From: Bradyrhizobium lablabi
Lineage (GTDB): Bacteria; Pseudomonadota; Alphaproteobacteria; Rhizobiales; Xanthobacteraceae
Direction of reading: 5' to 3'
Length of the DNA: 64,000 nt
NCBI RefSeq assembly: GCF_900141755.1
Contig: NZ_LT670844.1
Span: forward strand, 6,606,501-6,670,500
This document shows, piece after piece, positions 50,267 to 58,447 of this stretch. The position numbers were made by a program, and so were the translations under genes. Positions within the stretch are counted from its first letter, which is position 1; every line of letters begins with the position of its first letter. Below the pieces are notes generated by a model. The model was not told the origin of the DNA. It was given only the letters and a program-made list of their open reading frames with translations, and did no database searches.

Positions 50267-51673
50267 TCACGCCGCGCCCACCCAATTTCCATGAAACCCG
50301 TCGGGCACGCGATGGCCGAACTGCACCAGCGCGACCGGGCCTGATTCGATGTCGGTTGCGTTGAACACCGCGAGATCGCTGCGGTTTTCCCGGGCGCGCC
50401 AGACCACCGCCAACAGCCAACCGTCGCCCTCCGTGGCATCCTCGCCGCGCGCGACGAATACCGGCTCGGAAATGGTGTCGCCGGCCGGCAGCAGACATTT
50501 TTCGAGCCGCGATCCCTTGCCGTCGACATGCACCACGCCCGACAGCCCGCCGGTCAGCGCCAACTCGCCATCGGCGCATGCGTACCAACCATGACTACTC
50601 TTGATACCGGTGCGGCGACCGTCGATGCCCGGGAATTCGCCGGTCAGGTCGTCGAGATAGATTTGCGAAAAGCGGTCGGTATTTCCGGCGAGATCAAAAG
50701 TCCAGCGGCACAGCCGCGCGCTCGACTTTTTCGGATTGGTCGGCGAGCCGTCGGGATGGGGGAACAAGGGAGCTTCCTCGTACTGCATGACGTCGGCGAC
50801 GATGCGATTACTTTCTTCCCAGGCATTCATGACATGGAAGACGTAGCAATTTTCGCCGCGGAACCAGACGATATCTTTGGCCGAACCCTTGCGCTTCATG
50901 ACGCCGACATAGGCGCCCTTGTCCGGCTCCCAGGCGTAAGGCGGCCGGCCGCCCATCGCACGTTCCATGCTGCCGGTGATGGGCAGGATCGGAAACAGCA
51001 GATGATTTTCGGTGACGATGAAGTCGTGCACCATGCTGGCATAGGGCGCCTCGAAGCGGTCGAAGCGGCTCACCACGCCTGTCGCGTCGACCGAGCCATA
51101 GGACAGCGCGGCGCTGAACGGGCCGCCGGCATTGTAGCCGAAGAACATCATCTCGCCGGTTACGGGGTCGATCTTGGGATGCGCGGTGAACGGGCCGGCG
51201 ATGCGGTTGTCATAGTTGCAATAGCCGCGGGTGTTGAGCGTGCCCGGCTCGATCTCGGTCGGCAGATGGCCTTCCTCCAGCGCCAAAAGGCGGCCGGCGT
51301 GAAAGATGATATTGGTATTGGCGACGCCGCCGTCGGAAACGGCGGTAGCCGGCGCATCGGGCAGCTTGCGGCCGCCGAAGCCGGAAAACAGCGCGCGCCC
51401 GGCGTCGTGCTCGGCCAGCCATTTCGGGGTGCGGACCCAGCGGTTGCGGTAGCTGGCGCGGCCGTTCTCGAGATGGAAGGCGTGCAGCATGCCGTCGCCG
51501 ACGAACCAGTGCGCGCCGGGTACCTCGAATTGCGGGTTGGGGCCGTTGCGGTAGAGCGTGCCGTTGAGTTCGCGCGGCAATTCGCCGATCACCTTGAGAT
51601 ACGGCGCGTCGCATTCCATCGGTATCGGCGCCAGATTGATCCGCTCCGCCCCGGTCGGTGCTTGCTGTTGCAT
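50267..51673 (-). CDS. Carotenoid oxygenase (RPE65/CCD family)
   Basis: A 468-aa non-haem iron dioxygenase that would cleave a carotenoid, apocarotenoid or stilbene double bond. The N-terminal GTLYRNGPNPQFEVPGAHWF with VGDGMLHAFHLENG is diagnostic. The four iron-binding histidines are visible in FTAHPKIDPVTG, ASMVHDFIVTENH, VFHVMNAWEE and the C-terminal DGFHGNW. Length is normal and no signal peptide is present. It diverges from tetR with two operators between them. Substrate unknown; no carotenoid synthesis genes are in the window. Confidence 0.92.
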   Translation of the reverse strand: MQQQAPTGAERINLAPIPMECDAPYLKVIGELPRELNGTLYRNGPNPQFEVPGAHWFVGDGMLHAFHLENGRASYRNRWVRTPKWLAEHDAGRALFSGFGGRKLPDAPATAVSDGGVANTNIIFHAGRLLALEEGHLPTEIEPGTLNTRGYCNYDNRIAGPFTAHPKIDPVTGEMMFFGYNAGGPFSAALSYGSVDATGVVSRFDRFEAPYASMVHDFIVTENHLLFPILPITGSMERAMGGRPPYAWEPDKGAYVGVMKRKGSAKDIVWFRGENCYVFHVMNAWEESNRIVADVMQYEEAPLFPHPDGSPTNPKKSSARLCRWTFDLAGNTDRFSQIYLDDLTGEFPGIDGRRTGIKSSHGWYACADGELALTGGLSGVVHVDGKGSRLEKCLLPAGDTISEPVFVARGEDATEGDGWLLAVVWRARENRSDLAVFNATDIESGPVALVQFGHRVPDGFHGNWVGAA

Positions 51674-51691
51674 CGGTTGGCTCCCTGATTG

Positions 51692-51710
51692 ATCTTTACA
51701 CCGTAAAGAT
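51692..51710. promoter_or_regulatory. TetR-type operator 3
   Basis: ATCTTTACACCGTAAAGAT: perfect 8-bp arms, 19 bp before the carotenoid oxygenase ATG at 51673, the same distance as operator 1 from its gene. Confidence 0.78.
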
Positions 51711-51733
51711 ATCGACCGGGCCCGTCAAGCCAA

Positions 51734-51752
51734 ATCTTTACAGTGTCAAAAT
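51734..51752. promoter_or_regulatory. TetR-type operator 4
   Basis: ATCTTTACAGTGTCAAAAT: left arm perfect, two mismatches in the right. It lies 20 bp before the tetR ATG, positioned for autoregulation. Its centre is 42 bp from operator 3. Confidence 0.62.
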
Positions 51753-51771
51753 CGTGATCTATAGAACGAAC

Positions 51772-52515
51772 ATGGCAAGAGGCACGACAAGAAAACCAAC
51801 CACCGCGCGGGCTCGTCCCCGGCGCGCAGCTGCTGGCGCCGCGCCGGGGCGGGCCGGGCGCAAGCCAACCGCGCCGCGGCCTGCCGCTGGCAGCGAAAGC
51901 ACGCCGTATCATCACGGCGCGCTGCGGGATGCGCTATTGCAGGCGGCGGAACGGGTGCTCGAACGCGACGGGCTTGCGGGATTGACCCTGCGCGCGGTGG
52001 CGCGGGAGGCCGGTGTGTCGCATGCCGCACCGACCCATCATTTCGGCGACCTCACCGGTCTCGTCAGCGAACTCGCCGCCATCGGTTTCCGGCAATTCAA
52101 TACCGCGATGAAGGAAGCGGGCGCCGCCGACACCTCGCCGATCCACAAAGCAATGGCGCGGGCCAAGGCCTATGTCGCCTATGCGCAGGCCCATCCCGGC
52201 ATGTACGGGCTGATGTTCCGCACCGAACGCCTCGATTATTCGCGGCCCTCACTGCACGAGGCGGCGGAAGCCTCGTTCGCGGGGCTCGCCGGCTCAATCG
52301 GCGCCAGCCGCCAGGAGGAAATCCATCAGGAGGCGCTGTCGCTCGACCAGGCCGCGGCGATCGCGCGCGCCTGGTCGCTGGTCCACGGTTTTACCATGCT
52401 GCTGCTGGATGGACGCCTGAAGGACATCCTGCACCGGCTGCCTGAGGGTACCGACGCCGAAACTTTGCTGGATGCCATGCTCAGAATAGCAGTCGGCAAG
52501 CCGCCGGGGTGCTAG
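51772..52515 (+). CDS. TetR-family repressor with a basic N-terminal extension
   Basis: A 247-aa regulator from ATG 51772. About 45 Arg/Pro/Ala-rich residues (RGTTRKPTTARARPRRAAAG) precede a TetR HTH: HGALRDALLQAAERVLERDG, LTLRAVAREAGVSHAAPTHH with FGDLTGLV. The C-terminal ligand domain resembles TetR_C WHG-type (KAYVAYAQAHPGMYGLMFRT). The long basic N-terminus is unusual and may add non-specific DNA contact. The palindromes on both sides of the locus fit TetR binding. Its ligand may be the oxygenase substrate or product. Confidence 0.88.
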   Translation: MARGTTRKPTTARARPRRAAAGAAPGRAGRKPTAPRPAAGSESTPYHHGALRDALLQAAERVLERDGLAGLTLRAVAREAGVSHAAPTHHFGDLTGLVSELAAIGFRQFNTAMKEAGAADTSPIHKAMARAKAYVAYAQAHPGMYGLMFRTERLDYSRPSLHEAAEASFAGLAGSIGASRQEEIHQEALSLDQAAAIARAWSLVHGFTMLLLDGRLKDILHRLPEGTDAETLLDAMLRIAVGKPPGC

Positions 52516-52516
52516 G

Positions 52517-53143
52517 CTAGCGCCGCATCGCCAGCTCCACAGCGCGTCCACTGTCGCCGATTATCTTCACCTCGTCCTTGCCGCATTTGAAATCTCGCGC
52601 GACCTCGTCGGCAGCCTTGCGGGCGATCTCATTTGCGTTGGAATTGGCGGCTGCGTCGATATAGGCCACATGGCACACTTGCCCCGGAGGCAGCCGCGTC
52701 ACGACGAGCAGCGGCTTTGCGATCGGCCGGCCGTCCTTGCTCTCGTCGCTATTGTCGGCGATGTGCCAGCGTTGAATGATCGCAAACGGCTTGCCGCCTT
52801 GCATCCGCCATTCGACCCTTTCGGTGGTCGAGCTGAACGGACCAAACCAGGCTTGCGCCGCCGGTTCCTTGGCGGCGGCGGCTCGGCTGCGGCCGACCGA
52901 GACGGTCTCGCGCAAATCGTCCTCACTCACCAGCACTATCAGGCCGGCCTTGCCCGGGCAGACCCGGATCGTGGAGTCGTCGACGCCGTTGCCCGCGCTG
53001 GTGACGCGGCAGGCCTTTGGTGCTGTGGATGTGTAGATGCTGCCGAATGTTTGTGCGTTGGCCTCGGAAATCGGGCCGAAGCCGGCACAGAACAGCGCCA
53101 CGGCAATTCCGAAGCTGAGGTAGAGCTGAGGGACGCACGTCAT
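52517..53143 (-). CDS. Exported protein of unknown function
   Basis: A 208-aa product from ATG 53143: signal peptide LYLSFGIAVALFCAGFGPIS...ANA, then QTFGSIYTSTAPKACRVTSA. The mature domain includes CRVTSAGNGVDDSTIRVCPG, possibly one disulfide, and a later VAYIDAAANSNANEIARKAA with DFKCGKDEVKIIGDSGR. I recall this layout from unnamed periplasmic proteins of Bradyrhizobium. Converges on tetR with only 1 bp between stops. Confidence 0.7.
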   Translation of the reverse strand: MTCVPQLYLSFGIAVALFCAGFGPISEANAQTFGSIYTSTAPKACRVTSAGNGVDDSTIRVCPGKAGLIVLVSEDDLRETVSVGRSRAAAAKEPAAQAWFGPFSSTTERVEWRMQGGKPFAIIQRWHIADNSDESKDGRPIAKPLLVVTRLPPGQVCHVAYIDAAANSNANEIARKAADEVARDFKCGKDEVKIIGDSGRAVELAMRR

Positions 53144-53299
53144 CCGGCCGCCTCCAATGCGGAACCAAGCTGTTCGACGTGCGCAATCTGGGGAAGGTTC
53201 AAGCAATATGCGCGAAACACCTGACAACGATCCGGAATCGTCTTAGAACAGCGGCTTCGCCATCCCGCCACTTCACGAGCGTGCCAGTTTTAGTCGATC

Positions 53300-53980
53300 A
53301 TGCCTGCCATTTCGCCGCAAAAACCCTATCGCGTCGGCCGTTCCCGCACCGGGCTTGGCCTCTTCGCCACCAAACCGATCAAGAAGGGCACCAAAATAGT
53401 CCGCTATTTCGGGCCGCTGCTGGATTGCCGGAAGAAGAAGGACGACGCGATCGAGAACAAATATCTGTTCGAACTCAACGGCCGCTGGACCATCGACGGT
53501 TCGGTGCGCGAGAACATCGCCCGCTACATCAATCACGCCTGCAAGCCGAACGCGGAATCCGATGTCCGCCCGCGCAAGCGCAAGGTCTTCATCCGCGCCA
53601 TCAAGAACATCGCGCCGGGCGAGGAGATCAACTACGATTACGGCACCGATTATTTCAAGGCCTATCTCAAGCCGATCGGCTGCAAATGCGACGCTTGCGA
53701 GAAGAAGCGCAAGAAGAAGCGCGCCGAGGCGCGGGCCGAACGGCTGCGCCTGAAAGCCAAGGCCGAGCGGAAGGCGTTGCGGAAAGCCGAGAAAGCCGCG
53801 AGGGCGGAGGAAAAGCTTGAGCAGAAATTGAATGGCAAGTCGAACGGTGCCGGGTTGAACGGCACGTCCTTGAATGGGCACGGCGGAAAATCAGACGCGA
53901 GCAAAATGATTGCCGCGAAATCGGGGATCTTTGCGAAGGCTAACGGCAAGCAGGGGCGGGAAGTCAGCGCTTCAGCCTGA
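53300..53980 (+). CDS. SET-domain protein-lysine methyltransferase
   Basis: A 226-aa protein. Residues ~10-115 form a SET domain: RVGRSRTGLGLFATKPIKKG, the substrate/cofactor motif INHACKPN (residues 77-84) and GEEINYDYG (107-115). A post-SET zinc site follows as C128-K-C-D-A-C133. The last ~90 residues are a highly basic Lys/Ala helix (EKKRKKKRAEARAERLRLKA) and an Asn/Gly/Lys tail, suggestive of nucleic-acid binding. SET enzymes use S-adenosylmethionine; the bacterial target, perhaps a DNA-binding or ribosomal protein, is unknown. Confidence 0.9.
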   Translation: MPAISPQKPYRVGRSRTGLGLFATKPIKKGTKIVRYFGPLLDCRKKKDDAIENKYLFELNGRWTIDGSVRENIARYINHACKPNAESDVRPRKRKVFIRAIKNIAPGEEINYDYGTDYFKAYLKPIGCKCDACEKKRKKKRAEARAERLRLKAKAERKALRKAEKAARAEEKLEQKLNGKSNGAGLNGTSLNGHGGKSDASKMIAAKSGIFAKANGKQGREVSASA

Positions 53981-53994
53981 CGCCCCCTGGGATT

Positions 53995-54094
53995 CGTCAT
54001 GCCGGGCCTTGTGCGGCCTTGTGCCGGGCATCCAAGTCTTACGGAGCCTGCAGCAAGAAAGACGTGGATGGCCGGGACAAGCCCGGCCATGACG
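53995..54094. repeat. REP-type repeat (third copy of the 43162 family)
   Basis: CGTCATGCCGGGCCTTGTGCGGCCTTGTGCCGGGCATCC...GACGTGGATGGCCGGGACAAGCCCGGCCATGACG. The left arm contains an internal duplication (CCTTGTGC twice). It lies between the SET gene and a converging membrane-protein gene. Confidence 0.8.
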
Positions 54095-54108
54095 TTGCAC
54101 TGACGACT

Positions 54109-54507
54109 CTACACCGCCAGCGCGCCGCCGCTCTTGCGCAGCCCGATATATTGCAGCTCGGCCAACACGCCCGTCGCGATCGCCTGGGCCACGACAAAAA
54201 CTTCGCCCAGCAAATTGGGCGAGACCGCGCCGCTGACCAGCAATGCGATGCTGGCAAGCGTCCATGCCGCGTTACCTGCGATCACGATCATCACGAGAAT
54301 CTTCGGCATGGATTGTCGGGTGCCGAGCCAGCCGACCAGCGCGGTATAGGCGATCAGAAATAGCCCGGTCTCGCGCAGCAACGCGTCGGGAAGATCGAGC
54401 AGCGGCGCCAGCGCGCCGGCGCCGAAGGTAAGCAGCAGGGCGCTGACGCCACTGAAGATGGCGTCAGCCAGAATGGCGCGGCGCAAGAAGGCGGATGGAT
54501 TGATCAT
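54109..54507 (-). CDS. Four-helix membrane protein
   Basis: A 132-aa protein with four hydrophobic segments: AILADAIFSGVSALLLTFGA, ETGLFLIAYTALVGWLGTRQ, ILVMIVIAGNAAWTLASIAL and LGEVFVVAQAIATGVLAELQ, ending YIGLRKSGGALAV. This resembles small DoxX/SPW-like integral membrane proteins of unknown function. It is second in a leftward pair, 33 bp after the 79-aa gene, divergent from the MmyB-type regulator. Confidence 0.75.
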   Translation of the reverse strand: MINPSAFLRRAILADAIFSGVSALLLTFGAGALAPLLDLPDALLRETGLFLIAYTALVGWLGTRQSMPKILVMIVIAGNAAWTLASIALLVSGAVSPNLLGEVFVVAQAIATGVLAELQYIGLRKSGGALAV

Positions 54508-54540
54508 GGCAGTTCTCCTTCTGAGGTTGGACGATAGGGA

Positions 54541-54780
54541 TCAGTGCGTGGATTGGCGGAGCCAGGCCTGAAGCCGGCGTAACAGGCGGATCGGGCAAAG
54601 CGTCCGGCCAACATTGCTCTCGAACTCCTGCACCTGCGCGAACACGAACGCGCCGGTGTGGTGCACCAACGGCTCAGGCATGTTGAGGGCGCGCGCCAGC
54701 AACCGGGTCGCCAGATTGAGGATCCACGGTATCGTGCCGGTGGCCGGGGGTGCGGGGTTCGTTCGGTAGTGCGTGGTCAT
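54541..54780 (-). CDS. 79-aa hypothetical protein
   Basis: AAAGGAGACG precedes ATG 54780. The product MTTHYRTNPAPPATGTIPWI then LNLATRLLARALNMPEPLVH and HTGAFVFAQVQEFESNVGRT is short, basic and partly hydrophobic without a clear membrane span. First gene of the pair divergent from the MmyB-type regulator at 54881; the 100-bp spacer must hold both promoters, so control by that regulator is likely. Confidence 0.62.
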   Translation of the reverse strand: MTTHYRTNPAPPATGTIPWILNLATRLLARALNMPEPLVHHTGAFVFAQVQEFESNVGRTLCPIRLLRRLQAWLRQSTH

Positions 54781-54880
54781 GGTCGTCTCCTTTGATCCAG
54801 AAGATGGCCCAGCCGCATCCGCTGTTCGATTACCTCCGACGTAATGGAACGTGTGAAATTCGCATGCTAGGTTTTCCACC

Positions 54881-55702
54881 ATGAACGCACAGACCGCCAC
54901 GGCGCGAGCCGAACCAACCAAACCCTCCCATGTCGGCGATCACTTGCGCGAATGGCGCCAGCGCCGCCATCTCAGCCAGCTCGATCTCGCGGTCGACGCC
55001 GAGATTTCGGCGCGGCATTTGAGCTTTGTGGAAACCGGCCGCGCCGCGCCGTCGCGCGACATGGTGCTGAAGCTTGCCGAGCGGCTCGAGGTGCCCTTGC
55101 GCGAACGCAACGTATTGTTGGTGGCGGCGGGTTATGCGCCGGCGTTTCCACAGCGCTCGCTGGATGATCCCGCGCTGAAATCGGCGCGTCAGGCGATCGA
55201 TCTCGTGCTGAAAGCCCACGAGCCCAATCCCGCGCTGGCGTATGACCGGCACTGGAACCTGGTTTCGGCCAACCGCATGGTGATGCCGCTATTGGAAGGC
55301 GTCCCGCAGCGTCTGCTCGGCCAGCCCTTCAACATCCTGCGTCTCGCCTTTCACCCCGAGGCCTTGGCGCCGCGCACCGTCAACCTCGCCGAATGGAGCA
55401 GTCACCTTCTGGAGCGGCTGCACCGCCAATGCGAGGCGACCGCCGATCCCGAACTGCTAAAACTCTATTATGAGCTGAAGGCCTATCCGATGCCGGCGCG
55501 CTCCGGGCCGCTGCCGGCCGACAATGTCGCGATCCCCTTCAAGATGCGGCTCGACGGCGAGGTGCTGAGCTTTATCTCCACCACGATGATTTTCGGCACG
55601 CCGGTCGATATCACCCTGTCGGAACTGGCGCTCGAGACATTCTTTCCGGCCGACGATTTCACCGCCGCGCGGATGCGGAAGATGGCGGCTGATCTCGAAT
55701 AG
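54881..55702 (+). CDS. MmyB-type XRE transcriptional regulator
   Basis: A 273-aa regulator. An XRE HTH at about residues 18-75 (LREWRQRRHLSQLDLAVDAE with ISARHLSFVETGRAAPSRDM) is followed by the MmyB ligand domain (YDRHWNLVSANRMVMPLLEG, LRLAFHPEALAPRTVNLAEW, and late FISTTMIFGTPVDITLSELA with LETFFPADD). Related proteins sense small molecules or fatty acids and regulate adjacent oxidoreductase genes. Candidate targets are the divergent 79-aa/132-aa pair. Confidence 0.9.
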   Translation: MNAQTATARAEPTKPSHVGDHLREWRQRRHLSQLDLAVDAEISARHLSFVETGRAAPSRDMVLKLAERLEVPLRERNVLLVAAGYAPAFPQRSLDDPALKSARQAIDLVLKAHEPNPALAYDRHWNLVSANRMVMPLLEGVPQRLLGQPFNILRLAFHPEALAPRTVNLAEWSSHLLERLHRQCEATADPELLKLYYELKAYPMPARSGPLPADNVAIPFKMRLDGEVLSFISTTMIFGTPVDITLSELALETFFPADDFTAARMRKMAADLE

Positions 55703-55781
55703 CTCCCTTGCTGGCAACTCCCTTGCTCAGGGTGGGTTTGGCACTTATCTCTGGCACTTCCGAGAAAGCGAGGAGACCCCG

Positions 55782-56447
55782 ATGAGCACCCCAAAACCGC
55801 TTCAGATCGACATCGTCTCCGACGTCGTGTGCCCGTGGTGCTACATCGGCAAGCGCCGCATCGAGAACGCGCTGGCGTTGACGCCGGATGTCCCGGTGGA
55901 AATTCACTGGCGGCCGTTCTTCCTCAATTCCTGGGTGCCGCGCGAGGGCATCAGCCGCGATGAATATCTCACCGCGAAATTCGGCTCGCCCGAGGCCTAC
56001 AAGAACATCGCCGGCCGCGTTGTCGCGGCTGCCGGCGAAGAGGGGCTCACGTACAGGCCCGATCTCGTCAAGCGGCAGCCCAACACCATCGATTGCCACC
56101 GGCTGATTCACTGGGCGGACGCGCAAGGCAAATCGGCGGCAATGAAGCAGCGGCTGATGGAATTGTATTTTCGCGACGGCGGCGATCTCACCGACACCAA
56201 TGTCTTGGTGCAGGCGGCCGCCGATGTCGGCCTCGATGCCGACGACGTGCGCAAGCGCCTGGCGAGCGATGAAGACGTGGCGCTGATCTCGGCGCAGGCG
56301 CAGGAGGCTTCTGAAAAAGGCATCTCCGGCGTGCCGACATTTGTCTTTGCGCAGAAATACGCAGTGTCGGGCGCCCAGCCCGCCGAGCAGCTCGCCCGCG
56401 CCATCCGCCAGGTCTCGGCGGAGGTGAACGCGCAGGCCGCGGAGTAG
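55782..56447 (+). CDS. DsbA-family (FrnE-like) oxidoreductase
   Basis: A 221-aa thioredoxin-fold protein: IDIVSDVVCPWCYIGKRRIE places the redox motif CPWC at residues 17-20, followed by EIHWRPFFLNSWVPREGISR, an inserted helical domain, and cis-Pro in GVPTFVFAQKYAVSGAQPAE. No signal peptide, so it is a cytoplasmic FrnE-type protein, possibly an isomerase or disulfide reductase. It lies 80 bp after the MmyB-type regulator on the same strand. Confidence 0.92.
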   Translation: MSTPKPLQIDIVSDVVCPWCYIGKRRIENALALTPDVPVEIHWRPFFLNSWVPREGISRDEYLTAKFGSPEAYKNIAGRVVAAAGEEGLTYRPDLVKRQPNTIDCHRLIHWADAQGKSAAMKQRLMELYFRDGGDLTDTNVLVQAAADVGLDADDVRKRLASDEDVALISAQAQEASEKGISGVPTFVFAQKYAVSGAQPAEQLARAIRQVSAEVNAQAAE

Positions 56448-56508
56448 GGCGAGGCGAGGCTTGAAATTGGCTGATGTCCGCGCGACAATCTGGTTGTGGA
56501 GATCGACG

Positions 56509-56712
56509 ATGAAGATCAAGATTGTAGTGCATGAGGCGGAGGAGGGAGGCTTCTGGGCCGAAGTCCCTGCCATTCCAGGCTGCGCCACCCAAGGCGACAG
56601 CATGGATGAACTCATGCAGAATCTTCACGAGGCGATCGAAGGGTGTCTCTCGATTGAAGTTTCGCCGCCGGAGCCGGGCGGCACGGAACGGATGCTGGAA
56701 CTACCTGCGTGA
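56509..56712 (+). CDS. hicB: HicB-type antitoxin (type II)
   Basis: A 67-aa HicB fold: MKIKIVVHEAEEGGFWAEVP, then AIPGCATQGDSMDELMQNLH and EAIEGCLSIEVSPPE. ATG 56509 gives the family N-terminus; the longer start at 56461 is not supported. It has no C-terminal DNA-binding domain, as in short HicB forms. Its stop overlaps hicA by 4 bp, antitoxin first. Confidence 0.88.
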   Translation: MKIKIVVHEAEEGGFWAEVPAIPGCATQGDSMDELMQNLHEAIEGCLSIEVSPPEPGGTERMLELPA

Positions 56713-56915
56713 AGTCTTTATCCGGTCGCGACTTCGCTCGTATCGTCGAGCGTCGTGGCTGGACTTTGCTTCGCGTCAGCGGCAGCCATCATATTTATGG
56801 CAAGAGCGGAAGCGTCATCCGGCTTTCGATCCCCATCCACGGCAACAAGCCGTTGAAGACGGGCCTGCTGCGGCATCTAGCGAAGCTCGCAGAAATTTCA
56901 GACGACGACCTTTGA
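56709..56915 (+). CDS. hicA: HicA-type mRNA interferase toxin
   Basis: A 68-aa toxin with a GTG start overlapping hicB: VKSLSGRDFARIVERRGWTL, LRVSGSHHIYGKSGSVIRLS and IPIHGNKPLKTGLLRHLAKL. The catalytic His lies in GSHHIY of the double-stranded-RNA-binding-like fold. Intact. HicA cleaves mRNA when released from HicB. Confidence 0.9.
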   Translation: MKSLSGRDFARIVERRGWTLLRVSGSHHIYGKSGSVIRLSIPIHGNKPLKTGLLRHLAKLAEISDDDL

Positions 56916-56967
56916 CGCCGCGCCTCTTCGTGTTCGCATAGAATTAAGTGTTATCCGGCGCGCAGGC

Positions 56968-58239
56968 CTAACGTCCACGGATCACGTGAACCGCACCGCG
57001 CGCGAATTCGCGGAGTTTTATGCGCAGCGCCAGCGCGGCATGGATCAGCGGGACCACCGGATCGTTCCGCCGCAGCGGGATCAGGACGTCGCCGATCGCG
57101 AACCGGCCGCGCCAGATCGGATTGATCATCGGATGATCGGCGCCAGCCGTGGAATCCGCCGATGCAATCGCCGGATCGGCGCAGAGATGCCGCGTCAGGT
57201 CGAGCGTCAGCTGCACGCCCGGAGAGAATTTCGCAAAACGCTCGTCGATGCCGAGCTTGAAGTAGAAGGCGCGATCCTGATGCCGCAGCACGATTCCCGC
57301 CGCGACCGGAATGATGTCGGCTGAGAGCGTCACGATCTCGCATTGGCCGTCCGCGGCGAGCGCGGGAGCCGCGCGGCGGATGAAGTCCGCATCGCCGTCG
57401 TCCTGAATCAGCGCGGTGCCGCGCTTGCCTTTCCAGCCGGAGGATTCCAGCCGCAGGAAGGTCTCCAGCGCGGCGGCTACTTGCTCGGGCCTGCGCGCGA
57501 CTTCGAAACGGAGGGCGCCGTAGTCCGCCAGCCGATGCCGCTGGCGACGCAGTTCTTTCAGTTTCTTGTGCCCCAGCGCGTCACGCAGCAATTCTTCGGC
57601 GTCGCGGGTGGCGTCAAGGCAGGCGCGGAGACGGGATTGCAGGATACGCGGGCGCAGGCCGTCTTGCCGCAGCACCTCGTCAAAGGCTTTCATCGCGGCG
57701 CCATCGAGCGACACGTCGCGCAGGATCAGCGCATGCGCGCCGGCTTGCCGCGCCGCGGCCAACAATTGCGCCGCGGCATCGCGCGCCATCTCGCGATCGA
57801 GCAGCGGGGTGCACAGCGTGCCATAGGGTTCGGCGCTTGCCAGCGCGGGCAGCGGGATCTTGCAGGCGCGCAACATCGGGATCACGGGCAACAGGCCGAT
57901 CAGCCGCGGCGCGCCGTCCTGCGCGGCGTCGCTCCACGCGCTCAGCGCGGAGACGCCGGTACGGCCGCGCGCCGAGGCGTTCACGGCGAGTTCCCAGCCG
58001 GGCAGATAATAGCCGTTCGGCTCATTGGCGCGTTCGGCCAAGGCACGCCACGCGCTCGCGGCGACAGACGTCAGCGGCGCGAAAGCCTCGCTTGCCGGCG
58101 ACGCTGCTGCCGTTGGCGCGCGCGGGGCGGCCGCATCGGCTTTGGATGCGCGACGGATCGTCGCTATATCGATGATCTCGACCACGTCCCCGTTTCCCCG
58201 CGCGGGGACCTGCGGAGCTGCGAGCGCCGCGCTTTCCAC
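56968..58239 (-). CDS. FemAB/CelD-like GNAT acetyltransferase
   Basis: A 423-aa protein from GTG 58239 (an in-frame stop lies just upstream). The C-terminal ~220 residues carry a GNAT_6/FemAB-type fold: RLADYGALRFEVARRPEQVA, FLRLESSGWKGKRGTALIQD, CEIVTLSADIIPVAAGIVLR and HQDRAFYFKLGIDERFAKFS with SPGVQLTLDL. The GTAL..DD.... and ExSGWKG patterns are those of proteins linked to cellulose/EPS biosynthesis (CelD, BcsL) and FemAB. Acceptor unknown. Single gene. Confidence 0.85.
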   Translation of the reverse strand: MESAALAAPQVPARGNGDVVEIIDIATIRRASKADAAAPRAPTAAASPASEAFAPLTSVAASAWRALAERANEPNGYYLPGWELAVNASARGRTGVSALSAWSDAAQDGAPRLIGLLPVIPMLRACKIPLPALASAEPYGTLCTPLLDREMARDAAAQLLAAARQAGAHALILRDVSLDGAAMKAFDEVLRQDGLRPRILQSRLRACLDATRDAEELLRDALGHKKLKELRRQRHRLADYGALRFEVARRPEQVAAALETFLRLESSGWKGKRGTALIQDDGDADFIRRAAPALAADGQCEIVTLSADIIPVAAGIVLRHQDRAFYFKLGIDERFAKFSPGVQLTLDLTRHLCADPAIASADSTAGADHPMINPIWRGRFAIGDVLIPLRRNDPVVPLIHAALALRIKLREFARGAVHVIRGR

Positions 58240-58447
58240 CGCGTTACCAGCAAAATGCTAGCGGAAAGATTGGAAAATAGCGTTGTTTCACCGATCCGAT
58301 TTGAGCGGTAATGTTAACCGCGCGTTCATCATTGGAACCCGAAACCGCAGCCGCCGAATAGCCAGCTGTTCCAATGCGGCACATGCTTAAGAAGCGTTAA
58401 CCATTTTGTGGGGATAATCGAATCGATGATTCCAGAAGGAGTTTTCG
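58240..58447. promoter_or_regulatory. Divergent promoter region with a TTAACCAT motif
   Basis: The 208 bp between the leftward acetyltransferase gene and the 58-aa gene contain TTAACCAT at 58397-58404 and a TTAA 10 bp earlier (N6, not N7). Whether CtrA binds is uncertain. Confidence 0.25.

Noticed and set aside
58387..58404. TTAAGAAGCGTTAACC before the 58-aa gene as a CtrA box
   Set aside because: The spacer between the two TTAA halves is 6 nt, not the required 7; only the TTAACCAT half-site stands.
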